DNA from: Cladopsammia gracilis
Taxonomy: Eukaryota > Cnidaria > Anthozoa > Scleractinia > Dendrophylliidae
DNA: 64,000 nt
NCBI GenBank assembly: GCA_022457155.1
Contig: JAJGOT010000003.1
Coordinates: 3,528,501 to 3,592,500 of the forward strand
Direction of reading: 5' to 3'
The notes under the pieces were generated by a model. It made no database searches, had not been told where the DNA came from, and saw nothing but the letters and a program-made list of their open reading frames with translations. Made by a program: the position numbers and the translations under genes. Positions 36,980-48,441 of the stretch are shown here, one piece after another (positions within the stretch are counted from its first letter, which is position 1; each line of letters begins with the position of its first letter).

Positions 36980-39900
36980 CTAAGAATTTAATCTACTGTA
37001 TGTGTGATCACTATAGGGTCAAATTGTCAGTATGAATGTTGATATGAAGGCTATCGATGTTTGTTGTTGTCCCTAAGAATTTAATCTACTGTATGTGTGA
37101 TCACTATAGGGTCAAATTGACAGTATGAATGTTGATATGAAGGCTGTCGATGTTTGTTGTTGTCCCTAAGAAGTTCATCTACTGTATGTGTGAACACCAT
37201 AGAGTCAAATTGTCAGTATGAAGGTTGATATGAATGCTATCCGGATGTTTGTTGTTGTCCCTAAGAATTTAATCTACTCTATGTGTTATCACTATAGGGT
37301 CAAATTGTCAGTATGAATGTTGATATGAGGGCTATCGATGTTTGATGTTGTCCCTAAGAAGTTCATCTACTGTATGTGTAAACACCATAGAGTCAAATTG
37401 TCAGTATGAACGTTGATATGAATGCTATCCGGATGTTTGTTGTTGTCCCTAAGAATTTAATCTACTCTATGTGTTATCACTATAGGGACAAATTGTCAGT
37501 ATGAATGTTGATATGAAGGCTATCGATGTTTGTTCTTGTCCCTAAGAAGTTCATCTACTGTATGTGTGAACACTATAGGGTCATATTGTCAGTATGAACG
37601 TTGATATGAATGCTAATCGATGCTTGTTGTTGTCCCTAAGAATTCAATCTACTGTTTGTGTGAACACTATAGGGTAAAATTATCAGTATGAAGGTTGATA
37701 TGAAAGCTATCCGGATGTTTGTTGTTCTCCCTAAGAATTTAATCTACTGTATGTGTGTTAACAGTTTAGGGTAAAATTGTCAGTATGAACGTTGATATGA
37801 AAGCTATCGATGTTTGTTGTTCTCCCTAAGAATTAAATCTACTGTATGTGTGAACACTATAGGGTCAAATTGTCAGTATGAACGTTGATATGAAGGCTAA
37901 TCGATGTTTGTTGTTGTCCCTAAGAATTCAATCTACTGTTTGTGTGATCACTATAGGGTAAAATTGTCAGTATGAAGGTTGATATGAAAGCTATCCGGAT
38001 GTTTGTTGTTGTCCCTAACAATTTAATCTTCTGTATGTGTGAACACTATAGACTACAAATTGTCAGTATGAACGTTGATATAAAAGCTATCGATGTTTGT
38101 TGTTCTCCCTAAGAATTTAATCTACTGTATGTGTGAACACTATAGGGTCAAATTGTCAGTATGAACGTTGATATGAAAGCTATCCGGATGTTTGTTGTTT
38201 TCCCTTAAGAATTTAATCTACTGTATGTGTGTTAAAACTATATGGTCAAATTGTGAGAATGAACGTTGATATGAAAGCTATCAATGCTTGTTGTTGTCCC
38301 TAAGAATTTAATCTACTCTATGTGTGATCACTATAGGGTCAAATTGTCAGTATGAACGTTAATATGAAAGCTATTGATGTTTGTTGTTGTCGCATAATTT
38401 ACTCTACTGTATGTTTGAACACTATAGGGTCAAATTGTGAGTATGAATGTAGATATGAAAGCTATCGATGTTTGTTGTTGTCCCTAAGAATTTAATCTAC
38501 TGTATGTGTGATCACTATAGGGTCAAATTGTCAGTATGAACGCTGAGATTTAAGCTATCGATGTTTGATGTTGCCCAAAGAATTTAATCTACTGTATGTG
38601 TGAACACTATAGGGTCAAATTGTCACTATGAACGTTGATATGAAAGCTATAAATGTTTCTTGTTGTCCCTAAGAATTTAATCTACTGTAAGTGTGAACAC
38701 CGTAGGGTCAAATTGTCACTATGAAAGTTGATATGAAAGCTATCCATGTTTGTTGTTGTCCCTAACAATTTTATCTAATATTTGTGTGAACACTATAGGG
38801 TCAAGTTGTCAGTATGAATGTTGATATGAAGGCTATCGATGTTTGTTGTTGTCCCTAAGAATTTAATCTACTGTATGTGTGAACACTATAGGGTCAAATT
38901 GTCAGTATGAACGTTGATATGAAAGCTATCGATATTTGTTGTTGTTCCTAAGAATTTTATCTAATATATGTGTGAACACTATAGGGTCAAGTTGTCAGTA
39001 TAAATGTTGATATGAAAGCTATCGATGTTTGTTGTTGTCCCTAAGAATTTAATCTACTGTATATGTGAACACTATAGGGTCAAATTGTCACTATGAACGT
39101 TGATATGAAAGCTATAAATGTTTCTTGTTGTCCCTAAGAATTTAATCTACTGTATATGTGAACACCGTAGGGTCAAATTGTCACTATGAAAGTTGATATG
39201 AAAGGTATCCATGTTTGTTGTTGTCCCTAAGAATTTAATCTACTGTATGTGTGAACACTATAGGGTCAAATTGTCAGTATGAACGTTGATGTGAAAGCTA
39301 TCGATATTTGTTGTTGTCCCTAACAATTTTATCTAATATATGTGTGAACACTATAGGGTCAAGTTGTCAGTATGAACGTTGATATGAAAGCTATCGATGT
39401 TTGTTGTTGTCCCTAAGAATTTAATCTACTGTATGTGTGATCACTATAGGGTCAAATTGTCAGTATGAACGTTGATATGAAAGCTATTGATGTTTGTTGT
39501 TGTCCCTAAGAATTTCATCTAATAAATGTAAGGGTCAAGTTGTTAGAATGAACGTTGATATGAAAGCTATCGACGTTTGTTGTTGTCCCTAAGAATTTAA
39601 TATTCTCCATGTGTGATCACTATAGGGTCAAATTGTCACTATGAACGTTCATATGAAAGCTATCCATGTTTGTTGTTGTCCATAAGAATTTAATCTACTG
39701 TAAGTGTGAACACTATAGGGACAAATTGTCACTATGAAAGTTGATGTGAAAGCTATCCATGTTTGTTGTTGGCCCTTAAGAATTTAATCTACTGTAAGTG
39801 TGAACACTATAGGGTCAAATTGTCAGGATGAACGTTGACGTGATGCTAATCGATGTTTGTTGTTGTCCCTAAGAATTCAATCTACTGTATGTGTGAACAC

Positions 39901-40610
39901 TATAGAGTCAAATTATAATTGTCAGTATGAACGTTGATATGAATGCTATCCGGATGTTTGTTGTTGTCCTTAAGAATTTAATCTACTGTATGTAAGATCA
40001 CTATAGGGTCAAATTGTCAGTATGAATGTTGATATGAAGGCTATCGATGTTTGTTGTTGTCCCTAAGAATTAAATCTACTGTATGTGTGAACACTATAGG
40101 GTCAAGTTGTCAGTATAAATGTTGATATGAAAGCTATCGATGTTTGCTGTTGTCCCTAAGAATTTAATCTTCTCCATGTGTGATCACTATAGGGTCAAAT
40201 TGTCACTATGAACGTTGATATGAAAGCTATAAATGTTTCTTGTTACCCTAAGAATTTAATCTACCGTATGTGTGAAAACTATAGGGTCAAATTATCAGTA
40301 TGAACGTTGATATGAAAGCTATCAATGTTTGTTGTTGTCCCTAAGAATTTAATCTACTATATGTGTGATCACTATAGGGTCAAGTGTCAGTATGAACGCT
40401 GAGATGAAAGCTATCGATGTTTGATGTTGCCCCAAGAATTTAATCTACTGTATGTGTGAACACTATAGGGTCAAATTGTCAGTATGAACGTTGACATGAA
40501 AGCTATCGATATTTGTTGTTGTCCCTAAGAATTTCATCTAATATATGTGTGAACACTATAGGGTCAAGTTGTCAGTATGAATGTTGATATGAAAGCTATA
40601 AATGCTTCTT
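36980..40610. repeat. ~3.6-kb duplicate of 33437-36979
   Basis: Starting near 36980 the unit-by-unit variant order of 33437-36979 is repeated. The offset is 3543 bp at first (AATTGACAG at 33572 and 37115) and 3636 bp later (AAGTTGTTAG at 35901 and 39537). The difference is exactly one 93-bp unit, gained or lost near 39400. A few substitutions separate the copies, so this duplication looks older than, or independent of, the 6172-bp event. Confidence 0.88.
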
Positions 40611-43600
40611 GTTGTCCCTAAGAATTTAATCTACTGTATGTGTCCCTAAGAATTTAATCTTCTCCACGTGTGATCACTATAGGGTCAAATTGTCACTATG
40701 AACGTTGATATGAAAGCTATCGATATTTGTTGTTGTTCCTAAGAATTTCATCTAATATATGTGTGAACACTATAGGGTCAAGTTGTCAGTAGGAATGTTG
40801 ATATGAAAGCTATAAATGTTTCTTGTTGTCCCTTAGAATTTAATCTACTGTATGTGTGAACACTATAGGGGCAAATTGTCAGTATGAACGTTGATATGAA
40901 AGCTATCGATGTTTGCTGTTGTCCCTAAGAATTTAATCTTCTCTATGTGTGATAAACTATAGGGTCAAATTGTCACTATGAACGTTGATATGAAAGCTAT
41001 AAATGTTTCTTGTTACCCTAAGAATTTAATCTAGTGTATGTGTGAACACTATAGGGTCAAATTATCAGTATGATCGTTGATATGAAAGCTATCAATGTTT
41101 GTTGTTGTCCCTAAGAATTTAATCTACTCTATGTGTGATCACTATAGGGTCAAGTGTCAGTATGAACGCTGAGATGAAAGCTATCGATGTTGATGTTGCC
41201 CCAAGAATTTAATCTACTGTATGTGTGAACACTATAGGGTCAAATTGTACATATGAACATTGATATGAAAGCTATCGATATTTTTTGTTGTCCTTAAGAA
41301 TTTCATCTAATATATGTGTGAACACTATAGGGTCAAGTTGTCAGTATGAATGTTGATATGAAAGCTATCGATGTTTGTTGTTGTCCCTAAGAATTTAATC
41401 TACTGTATGTGTGATCACTATAGGGTCAGATTGTCAGTATGAACGTTGATATGAAAGCTATTGATGTTTGTTGTTGTCACTAAGAATTTAATCTACTGTA
41501 AGTGTGAACACTATAGGGTCAAATTGTCACTATGAAAGATGATATGAAAGCTATCAATGTTTGTTGTTGTCCCTAAGAATTTAATCTACTGTATGTGTGA
41601 ACACTATAGGGTCAAATTGTCAGTATGAACGTTGATATGAAAGCTATCGATATTTGTTGTTGACCCTAAGAATTTTATCTAATATATGTGTGAACACGAT
41701 AGGGTCAAGTTGTCAGTATGAATGTTGATATGAAAGCTATCGATGTTTGTTGTTGTCCCTAAGAATTTAATCTACTGTATGTGTGATCACTATAGGGTCA
41801 AATTGTCAGTATGAACGTTGATATGAAAGCTATTGATGTTTGTTGCTGTCCCTAAGAATTTCATGTAATATATGTAAGGGTCAAGTTGTGAGTATGAACG
41901 CTGGTATGAAAGCTATCGATGTTTGTTGTTGTCCCTAAGAATTTAATCTTCTCCATGTGTGATCACTATAGGGTCAAATTGTCACTATGAACGTTGATAT
42001 GAAAGCTATCCGTGTTTGTTGTTGTCCCTAAGAATTTAATCTACTGTAAGTGTGAACACTATAGGGTCAAATTGTCCGCAGTATGAACGTTGATATGAAA
42101 GCTATCGACGTTTGTTGTTAAAGAATAATTTAATCTACTGTATGTGTGATCACTATAGGGCCAAATTGTCAGTATGAACGCTGAGATGAAAGCTATCGAT
42201 GTTTGATGTTGCCCCAAGAATTTAATCTACTGTATGTGTGAACACTATAGGGTCAAATTGTCAGTATGAACGTTGATATGAAAGCTATCGATATTTGTTG
42301 TTGTCCCTAAGAATTTTATCTAATATATGTGTGAACACTATAGGGTCAAGTTATCAGTATAAATGTTGATATGAAAGCTAGCGATGTTTGTTGTTGTCCC
42401 TAAGAATTTAATCTACTGTATGTGTGATCACTATAGGGTCAAATTGTCAGTATGAACGTTGATATGAAAGCTATTGATGTTTGTTGTTGTCCCTAAGAAT
42501 TTCATCTAATATATGTGTGAACACTATAGGGTGAAATTGTCAGTATGAACGTTGATATGAAAGCTATCGATGTTTGTTGTTGTCCCTAAGAATTTAGTCT
42601 TCTCCATGTGTGATCACTATAGGGTCAAATTGTCACTATGAACGTTGATATGAAAGCTATAAATGTTTCTTGTTACCCTAAGAATTTAATCTACTGTATG
42701 TGTGATCACTTTAGGATCAAAGTGTCAGTATGAACGTTGATGTGAAAGCTATCGATGTTTGTTGTTGTGCCAGAATTTCATCTACTGTATGTGTGATCAC
42801 TATAGGGTCAAATTGTCAGTATGAACGTTAATATGAATGCTATCGATGTTTGTTGTTGTCCCTAAGAATTTAAAGTACTGTATGTGTGAACACTTTAGGG
42901 TCAAATTGTCAGTATGAACGTTGATATGAAAGCTAACGATGTTTGTTGTTGTCCCTAAGAATTTAAAGAACTGTATGTGTGAACACCATAGGGTCAAATT
43001 GTCAGTATGAACGTTGGTATGGAAGCTATCGATGTTTGTTGTTGTCCGTAAGAATTTAATCTACTGTATGTGTGAACACTATAGGGTCAAATTGTCAGTA
43101 TGAACGTTGATATGAAAGCTATCGTTGTTTGTTGTTGTCCCTAAGAATTGAATCTACTGTATGCGTGAACACTATAGGGTCAAATTGTCGGTATGAACGT
43201 TGGTATGAAAGCTATCGACGTTTGTTGTTGTCCCAGAATCTAATCTACTGTATGTGTGATCAGAATAGGGTCAAATTGTCATTATGAACGTTGATATGAA
43301 TGCTATCGATGTTTGTTGTTGTCCCTAAGAATTTAATCTACTGTATGTGTGAACACTATGGGGTCACTATAGGGTCTTCATTTCTTGTAAAACCCGCTAA
43401 TGGACAAATTGATTAGACCATGGGCTTCAACCGGACAAAGTTAAAAAAAGAAATGTGTGAGATTGTTTTTGTAATTTTTGGAGATTTTTTTGGGGGGATT
43501 ATAAGTACATTAAAAAAATATACTACCAACATAATTGGCTAATATCTGAAGAAAAAGATGCGCTTTGGGAATGCACTTTCATCTCATAGTAGTTTGATTC

Positions 43601-44223
43601 CATTTGAAATCGTGTGTGAAAAAGCGAGGGGGTTGCTTTGGCCGATTGAAAGAAAGAAGGATTTGATAAGCGTGCGTTCAGCTGCTCTTGTTGCCATTTT
43701 TGTATGTAATTTGGTCTACGCCTACAAAATGTGATGATAATAATATTTGGAAACCGCTATATAATTTTTTTTTTAAAATTTGACAACCTCGAGATTAATC
43801 ATCAATTTATATGGCCTGCAAGGTTTAAGGACATTGAAAACATGTAAGGCAATAAAATAGGGCCTCCAATGTACCAATTTTTTCCCGGCGATTTTATTTT
43901 AACAAGTGAGTGACTTATTATTCACGGGTATTGCTTTCAAGTTTCATATGCACGTGCACAATTTTAACAAAAACTTTATTTCTAGAAAAAAGAACGCTCG
44001 AATGCTTCCCGAAGAATTTTGCGAAACATGCTAATAACTGGCTTGAGAATTGTAATAACATTACGCACTCGATATCGCGCTATTATGCTGTAATGCAGCC
44101 ATACCGAGGGTGTATTTGAAATTGCAGGACAAGAAGAACATATCCCAAAACGGAAATTTATAAACGAAATGCAGAAACTGTGCATCTTATGTCACACGCA
44201 AGAACAGCATGACAATTTCATAT

Positions 44224-44433
44224 CAAATGAATGTTTGAAAAACGTTATAAAAACGCTTTTGAAACTAAATGTTCAGACGTTTCGGGACTTCTGTCCCTTC
44301 CTCAGTGAATAGCTATTCACTGAGGAAGGGACAGAAGTCCCGAAACGTCTGAACATTTAGTTTCAAAAGCGCTTTTATAACGTTTTTCAAACATTCATTT
44401 GATACGATTGGCGCTACACAGTTCATATCTATT
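44224..44433. mobile_element. Near-perfect palindromic insertion with ~15-bp target duplication
   Basis: Positions 44220-44405 form a hairpin centred on AATAGCTATT with one mismatch seen in about 90-bp arms. The insertion is flanked by the direct repeat ATGACAATTTCATAT (44209-44223 and about 44434-44448). That length is typical of target-primed retrotransposition, not of DNA transposons. Each arm contains CTGAGGA, a GGGAC/GTCCC stem and GAAAC, annotated separately. Confidence 0.8.
44320..44346 (+). ncRNA. Hammerhead-ribozyme-like core motif
   Basis: CTGAGGA (44320-44326), a hairpin GGGAC-AGAA-GTCCC, then GAAAC (44342-44346) resembles the hammerhead core CUGANGA - stem II - GAAA. One extra A lies before stem II, and I cannot find convincing stems I and III. 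The palindrome supplies a mirror copy on the minus strand at about 44274-44304. A similar arrangement occurs on the minus strand at 44603-44625 (CTGATGA, GAC-AAC-GTC, GGAAAC). Penelope-like and related retroelements are known to carry such ribozymes; activity here is unproven. Confidence 0.25.
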
Positions 44434-45005
44434 ATGACAATTTCATATTTTAGCTGAAAATTCTGCTTTCCGCTATTTTATATCTAAATAAGGAACAGAT
44501 GCTACGCCGATTGCAACAAATAACTACAAATAGCCAGAGTGAGACAATCATAAACCATTGTCAAAGCGTGTTATTTCTGCATCATACTTGATGAAACGCG
44601 AAGTTTCCGACGTTGTCTTCATCAGTGCCTTTTTTCATTGTGTTATCATCACATTTGTAGATGTAGACCAAATTACAGTACAAAAATGGCAACAAGAGCA
44701 GCTGAACGCACGCTAATCAAATCCCTTCTTTCTCGCAATCGGCCAAAGCAACCCCCTCACTTTTTCACACACCATTTCAAATGGAATCGAACTACTATGA
44801 GATGAAACTGCATTCCCAAAGCCACCTCTTTCTTTAGTTAATAGCCAATTATGTCGGTATTATGTTTTTCACTGTACTTATTATCTCTAAACTCTTCATC
44901 CCCAAAAATCATGATTTCAAAAACGCTCTCATACATTTCTTTTAAACTTTGTCCAGTTGTTATCTAATCAATTAGTGCACTAACGGGTTTTATAAAAAAT
45001 TCCCT

Positions 45006-45639
45006 TGATCTAGAGAAACTCCGCGACTTGTGAATTTCGGAGAGTCACCATTCCGTTGCCATGGAAGCACCAATGTAAATAAATCCCTTTTCTCCCATAA
45101 TGTTCAATTAGTAATGTATTGTGTGTTTACATGCAAAGTGGCTTGTGGACTTGAGAAATGGGTACGAGCCTCCTTAAGATAACGGTCCACAGCATTCAAT
45201 CAAAGCGTCCTGGAAGAGTCGGTATGGCTCTGAATTCGATCAGAAATATTCTTCACATTTCCTCCGAAAAACTGCCTTCAAGGCCGTTGAATAGTCTGAT
45301 TTAACTTTGAAAACCTCGTCTACTATCTTTAAAATGCCTTTCTACTGCTTTTCGGAGGAAAACTAAAACATTATTTCTACCAAGTTTCAGATCTATACAA
45401 ACACAGTACGCGTTGAGAAAAAAAAGAAAAGAATAAGGCTTATTTTGGTCAACTGACTCTAGTTAGTCCCACCTTAGAGCGTTACAAAATTTAACAGCAG
45501 TTTGGCTTAAAGTTAAAATTTGAGCTCTACTATGAAAGTAACTGGTCCAAGAATCCTGGTGGCCAATACTATAAAAATATATTGCTTATTATATCAGTAT
45601 AAAAAAACTGCGCAATTATTTGTTTACTCAAAGAAGAAA
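45006..45639. other. AT-rich intergenic or intronic stretch
   Basis: No gene or clear repeat. A weak inverted pair (TTTCCTCCGAAAAACT near 45260 and TTTTCGGAGGAAAACT near 45350) suggests one more degraded fold-back copy. Confidence 0.5.
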
Positions 45640-46125
45640 AATAACACTTCAACTTCGAGCACAGGGTAACCATCCTCTGTTTGTGTGGTGTACTGTGCAT
45701 TTGTAATGGCCGTGTCGGTTAATAGAGCTAGCCTCACTTAAGGCGAAATATAACAGTCTTAAACTAACGAAAATGAAACAAAACTCTCAAAATCACTTTC
45801 ATGTTGTTTAACTTAGTTTTCCTGTGTTTATTTTGGTGATTTGTGGCTCACGAAAGCGGTATTTTAAAAATAACGGTTTGGACTCGAACCGTTCATTTGA
45901 AAATACCGCTTTCAGTTCGAGAGCCAAAAATCACCAAAATAAACACAGGAAAACAAACATGAACAACATGAAAGTGATTTTAAGAGTTTTTTTTTATTTT
46001 CATTAGTTTTAAGAGTCTTAAATTTCACCTTTGGTGAGACTAGTTTTAGAAACCGGCAACTGAGGCCATAACAGATGCACAGTACACCACACATCAGAAG
46101 ATGGTTAGCCTGTGCTTCAAGTTAG
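45640..46125. mobile_element. Fold-back element (~480 bp)
   Basis: The left arm (ACTTCGAGCACAGGGTAACC, GTGTGGTGTACTGTGCAT, CCTGTGTTTATTTTGGTGAT, CGAAAGCGGTATTTT) is matched in reverse complement by the right arm (AAAATACCGCTTTCAG, ATCACCAAAATAAACACAGG, ATGCACAGTACACCACACAT). The centre is near 45880. The arms differ by indels. Short open frames inside lie on both strands of the palindrome and are not genes. Confidence 0.8.
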
Positions 46126-46928
46126 GTAAAAAAAAAAAGTTATTATCGCAAAAAGCTGCTTCATGAAAAGCTAATTTATACGGTACTTTTACCGCAGTTG
46201 ATTTTTGTACCTAAGTGTTCTTAATATCAGCCACCAAGTTTTTCAGAATACCAGTGTTGTTAATGAATACAAATTCTCATCTTTGCGTTCTTCCTTCCAT
46301 GCTTGGTCGTCTTCCATTATTTCTGCTGTACATTCCTTCCAGTTCCTGCCTCCATACATACATAGATAATCTTTATTTATCCACGGTTTCTCCTTTCATA
46401 CATTCATGCTCTTTCATACATTCATGACACTTTGATGTAGCTTCAATCTGTAAAAATGAATTTCAAAGTTAAAAATTTAGATATATCGCTTCCTGAATGT
46501 AAAACTGTAAGCCATTTGACACAAAAAATTGGGGACTAAAACTTGCGGTATAATCATAGGCCTAATTGATTGGTGAGTCCGGGGATTGGTACACAAGTAA
46601 AACCTTAGCCGAAGCGGTCCGAGGGAATTCAGTGTTTCGAGTCTTTAGACTATAAGTCGCAGTTGTAATCTTGGCCTTACTTCTTAAAGCATAAGAATGG
46701 GATCTAAATTGTAGATAACGCCAGCGCTTTAGCTACCAGCCCGAGAGAGACAAATGGTTTCAGCAATCCTTGTCAATTCCATACCATTTTAATCTCATTC
46801 AAACAACCAAACACAACAGATGCCATAAAAATACCGACTGTTCTCGTTTCACAGGGTATAACAAAATTTAAACTGAAGAAGTTGCTTATAAAGCCAGCGC
46901 TTTAACATTTCTAGCTATATATCCTCAC
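46126..46928. other. Non-coding stretch before the EGF-like exon
   Basis: Nothing coding is recognised. Around 46300-46430 there is a pyrimidine-rich stretch with repeated CATACATTCATG words. Confidence 0.5.
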
Positions 46929-47049
46929 CTCTGCAAGTTTTGCCATCACCAGAGAAATCGCTTTGCAAGGACAGCCCTGAGAGCAACGGGTTTCTTGCAG
47001 TTGTCATTTACGCCACAGACTGAGGGAAAATCAGTGCACTCGTCAAAAT
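46929..47049 (-). pseudogene. Calcium-binding EGF-like domain exon with two 1-nt deletions
   Basis: On the minus strand an acceptor (TTTGCTTAG) precedes the segment and a donor (GTGAGG, 46923-46928) follows it. Translation starts FDECTDFPSVCGVNDNCKKP. A shift of frame then gives SQGCPCKA, and a second shift gives FSGDGKTCR. Together these supply the six cysteines of an EGF domain, including the C-x-C step, and the DxDEC-type start of the calcium-binding class. The segment is 121 nt; restoring the two missing bases gives 123, a normal EGF exon size. Intact domains of this type sit in extracellular matrix or receptor proteins. No neighbouring EGF exon is seen within several kilobases, so it is a lone relic, or sequencing errors broke a real exon. 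Confidence 0.7.
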
Positions 47050-47726
47050 CTAAGCAAACAGAAACACCATTTCAGCTTTCAAATAAAATTCAGTGTCAGT
47101 GTCATTGTACATCTTCACGAAACGTTTGGATCGAGCAAAACCGGCCATGTGCGCCTGTGAATTATAACAGCGCTTTCGCTGGGCCTTTTACTCTTCGAAT
47201 TTACAACACAATTTTGCCGTACCGGCTGTATCTTACCTACGGTTCAAATTATTTGAAGCTTGAAGAAGTAATTCTGCAGTTTCTTCGTTTTTCAAAAGCA
47301 AAGCAAAGCAAAGTCCTGGCAAATACCAGCGAAAATTTCAACTCACGAGGCAACAAAGTCAGCGAAAAGCGCAGTGCGAGGCAAATTTTTTCCATGAATA
47401 TGGATAAAAAAATTAGCCAAGTGTGATGCGTCACGGGTTTTCGTGATCGCGCGAACTGTGTTTGAATGCTTTTGTTGTTGCAAAACGCTTTTATTTGGAA
47501 TACAATTCATGGAATGTTATTGCCTCGCCTCGCACTCCGATTGTCCTGCAGATTCTCAATAAGAGCAAGTGATGTCTCCGAAACGAGTGGGGAAAAAATG
47601 TCAGAAATAAGGCATGAAGAATAAAAACTTGTTTAGAATTTGTTGTTGTTATTTTTGTTTAATGCACCTTTTCTTTGTTTTGAATAGGTTCTTATTTTCA
47701 ATAACCATGATTCTTCTCATTGTTTT
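47050..47726. other. Non-coding stretch
   Basis: A plus-strand open frame of 143 codons (46995-47426) overlaps the EGF exon in antisense, starts at TTG and shows no domain, so I do not call it a gene. The rest has no feature. Confidence 0.5.
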
Positions 47727-47870
47727 AGAACCGAGCAGGTCATTATTGTGGTCAGTGATGTGGAACAGGTAGGTCATTATTGAAAATAATGACCTACCTG
47801 AAAATAATGACCTGATCGCAATAATGACCTGCTCGGTACTACTTAGTTGACCACAATAATTTTTAGGACA
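47727..47870. repeat. Compound hairpin built on GGTCATTATT
   Basis: AGCAGGTCATTATTGTGGTC at the left is matched by GACCACAATAAT and by AATAATGACCTGCT at the right. Inside, AGGTAGGTCATTATT pairs with AATAATGACCTACCT. The word AATAATGACCT is shared with the hairpin at 48905-49025, which brackets the recombinase fragment. Confidence 0.7.
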
Positions 47871-48102
47871 ACCAAAATTGAAGAGCCTTTATTATTTCTG
47901 TCACTTGGTTTACAAACGTTCTTGCATTTGTCAATTATAACTTAGCAATTACAAACTTTTTCTAGGTATTGTTAATGGTAATATTACAATTTCCACCTGA
48001 AATATTCAAAGTAATTGACCCCAAAGCATTTGGAATCTGCGTAGCAGCAACATTTTCTCTGGTTGTGGTTCCACTGGACTTGCCTTGCACTATTTTTGAA
48101 AC

Positions 48103-48441
48103 TTAAACTAGTTGTTCATTTGTTTCTCGTTTGTAACTTTGAAGAGCTTCCGATCGATGCCCAGTAACACCCCGAATCAATTTGTCGTTTACACCTTCTT
48201 GAGACAATCTCGAGACCGTTGCTCGCAAAGAGTGATTAGTGAAATATCCCTTAATTCCAGCTTCAGCCATCATCATTTTAATCATGGAATTGAGTTTATT
48301 ATGACCCAAAGGGACAATAGAAAACCAAGCATTGTTACTTTCGTACTTTCGCAATGGCTTCAAGTAAAAAGCTTTATCAAGAGATCCTTTAGGACATCGC
48401 TCAATATAAGTCTTGACAATTCTTACAACACATCTCTCATG
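48103..48441 (-). pseudogene. Crypton/DUF3504-like tyrosine recombinase, C-terminal fragment
   Basis: The minus-strand frame is open from about 48441 down to a stop at 48103 (about 112 codons). It contains CVVRIVKTYIERCPKGS, AFYLKPLRKYE and WFSIVPLGHNKL. Then come the catalytic blocks NHSLRATVSRL (the H-x-x-R box), TGHRS (the His box) and QSYKR (the nucleophilic Tyr). This order is that of the C-terminal half of tyrosine recombinases, closest to the Crypton-derived DUF3504 proteins known in animals. The first catalytic Arg and the N-terminal half are missing. Immediately upstream a stop and a frame change occur: the adjacent frame reads ARELVQGMLTFNVM, which suggests a frameshifted continuation. 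There is no promoter or start. It is a dead or exon-sized piece of a transposon or a domesticated relative. Confidence 0.75.

Larger units (their letters stand above)
22141..43375. repeat. Satellite C, homogenised array (93-bp unit)
   Basis: About 230 units of 93 bp. Landmarks in order are TGTATGTGTGAACACTATAG, GGTCAAATTGTCAGTATG, AACGTTGATATGAAAGCT, ATCGATGTTTGTTGTTGT and CCCTAAGAATTTAATCTAC. Variants include CTATCCGGATG for CTATCGATG, CTCCCTA for GTCCCTA, TTCTCCATG for TACTGTATG and GTGATCACT for GTGAACACT. The array ends at about 43375 in a doubled GGTCACTATAGGGTC. Although 93 bp equals 31 codons, most units have stops in every frame. Confidence 0.97.
43385..45005. mobile_element. Large fold-back element (~1.6 kb, ~360-bp arms)
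   Basis: Sequence 43385-43745 recurs as its reverse complement at 44640-45003. Shared words include ATTGATTAGA, GGACAAAGTT, GAGGGGGTTGCTTTGGCCGA and GCTGCTCTTGTTGCCATTTT. The arms differ by scattered substitutions and small indels. The ~900-bp middle holds a second, younger palindrome (44224-44433) and no credible gene; short open frames there overlap on both strands. The left arm starts right where satellite C ends. Confidence 0.75.

Noticed and set aside
22141..43375. Phage T7 promoter-like word (TCACTATAGGG) in many satellite C units, suggesting vector contamination
   Set aside because: Only the last 10-11 bases match; the upstream half of the promoter is absent and the word sits inside a 93-bp natural repeat.
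43910..44185. Overlapping open frames on both strands inside the large fold-back element
   Set aside because: They are about 70 codons long, antisense to each other, and have no domain or splice support.
46995..47426. 143-codon plus-strand open frame
   Set aside because: It is antisense to the EGF-like exon over its first part, begins at TTG and has no recognisable domain.
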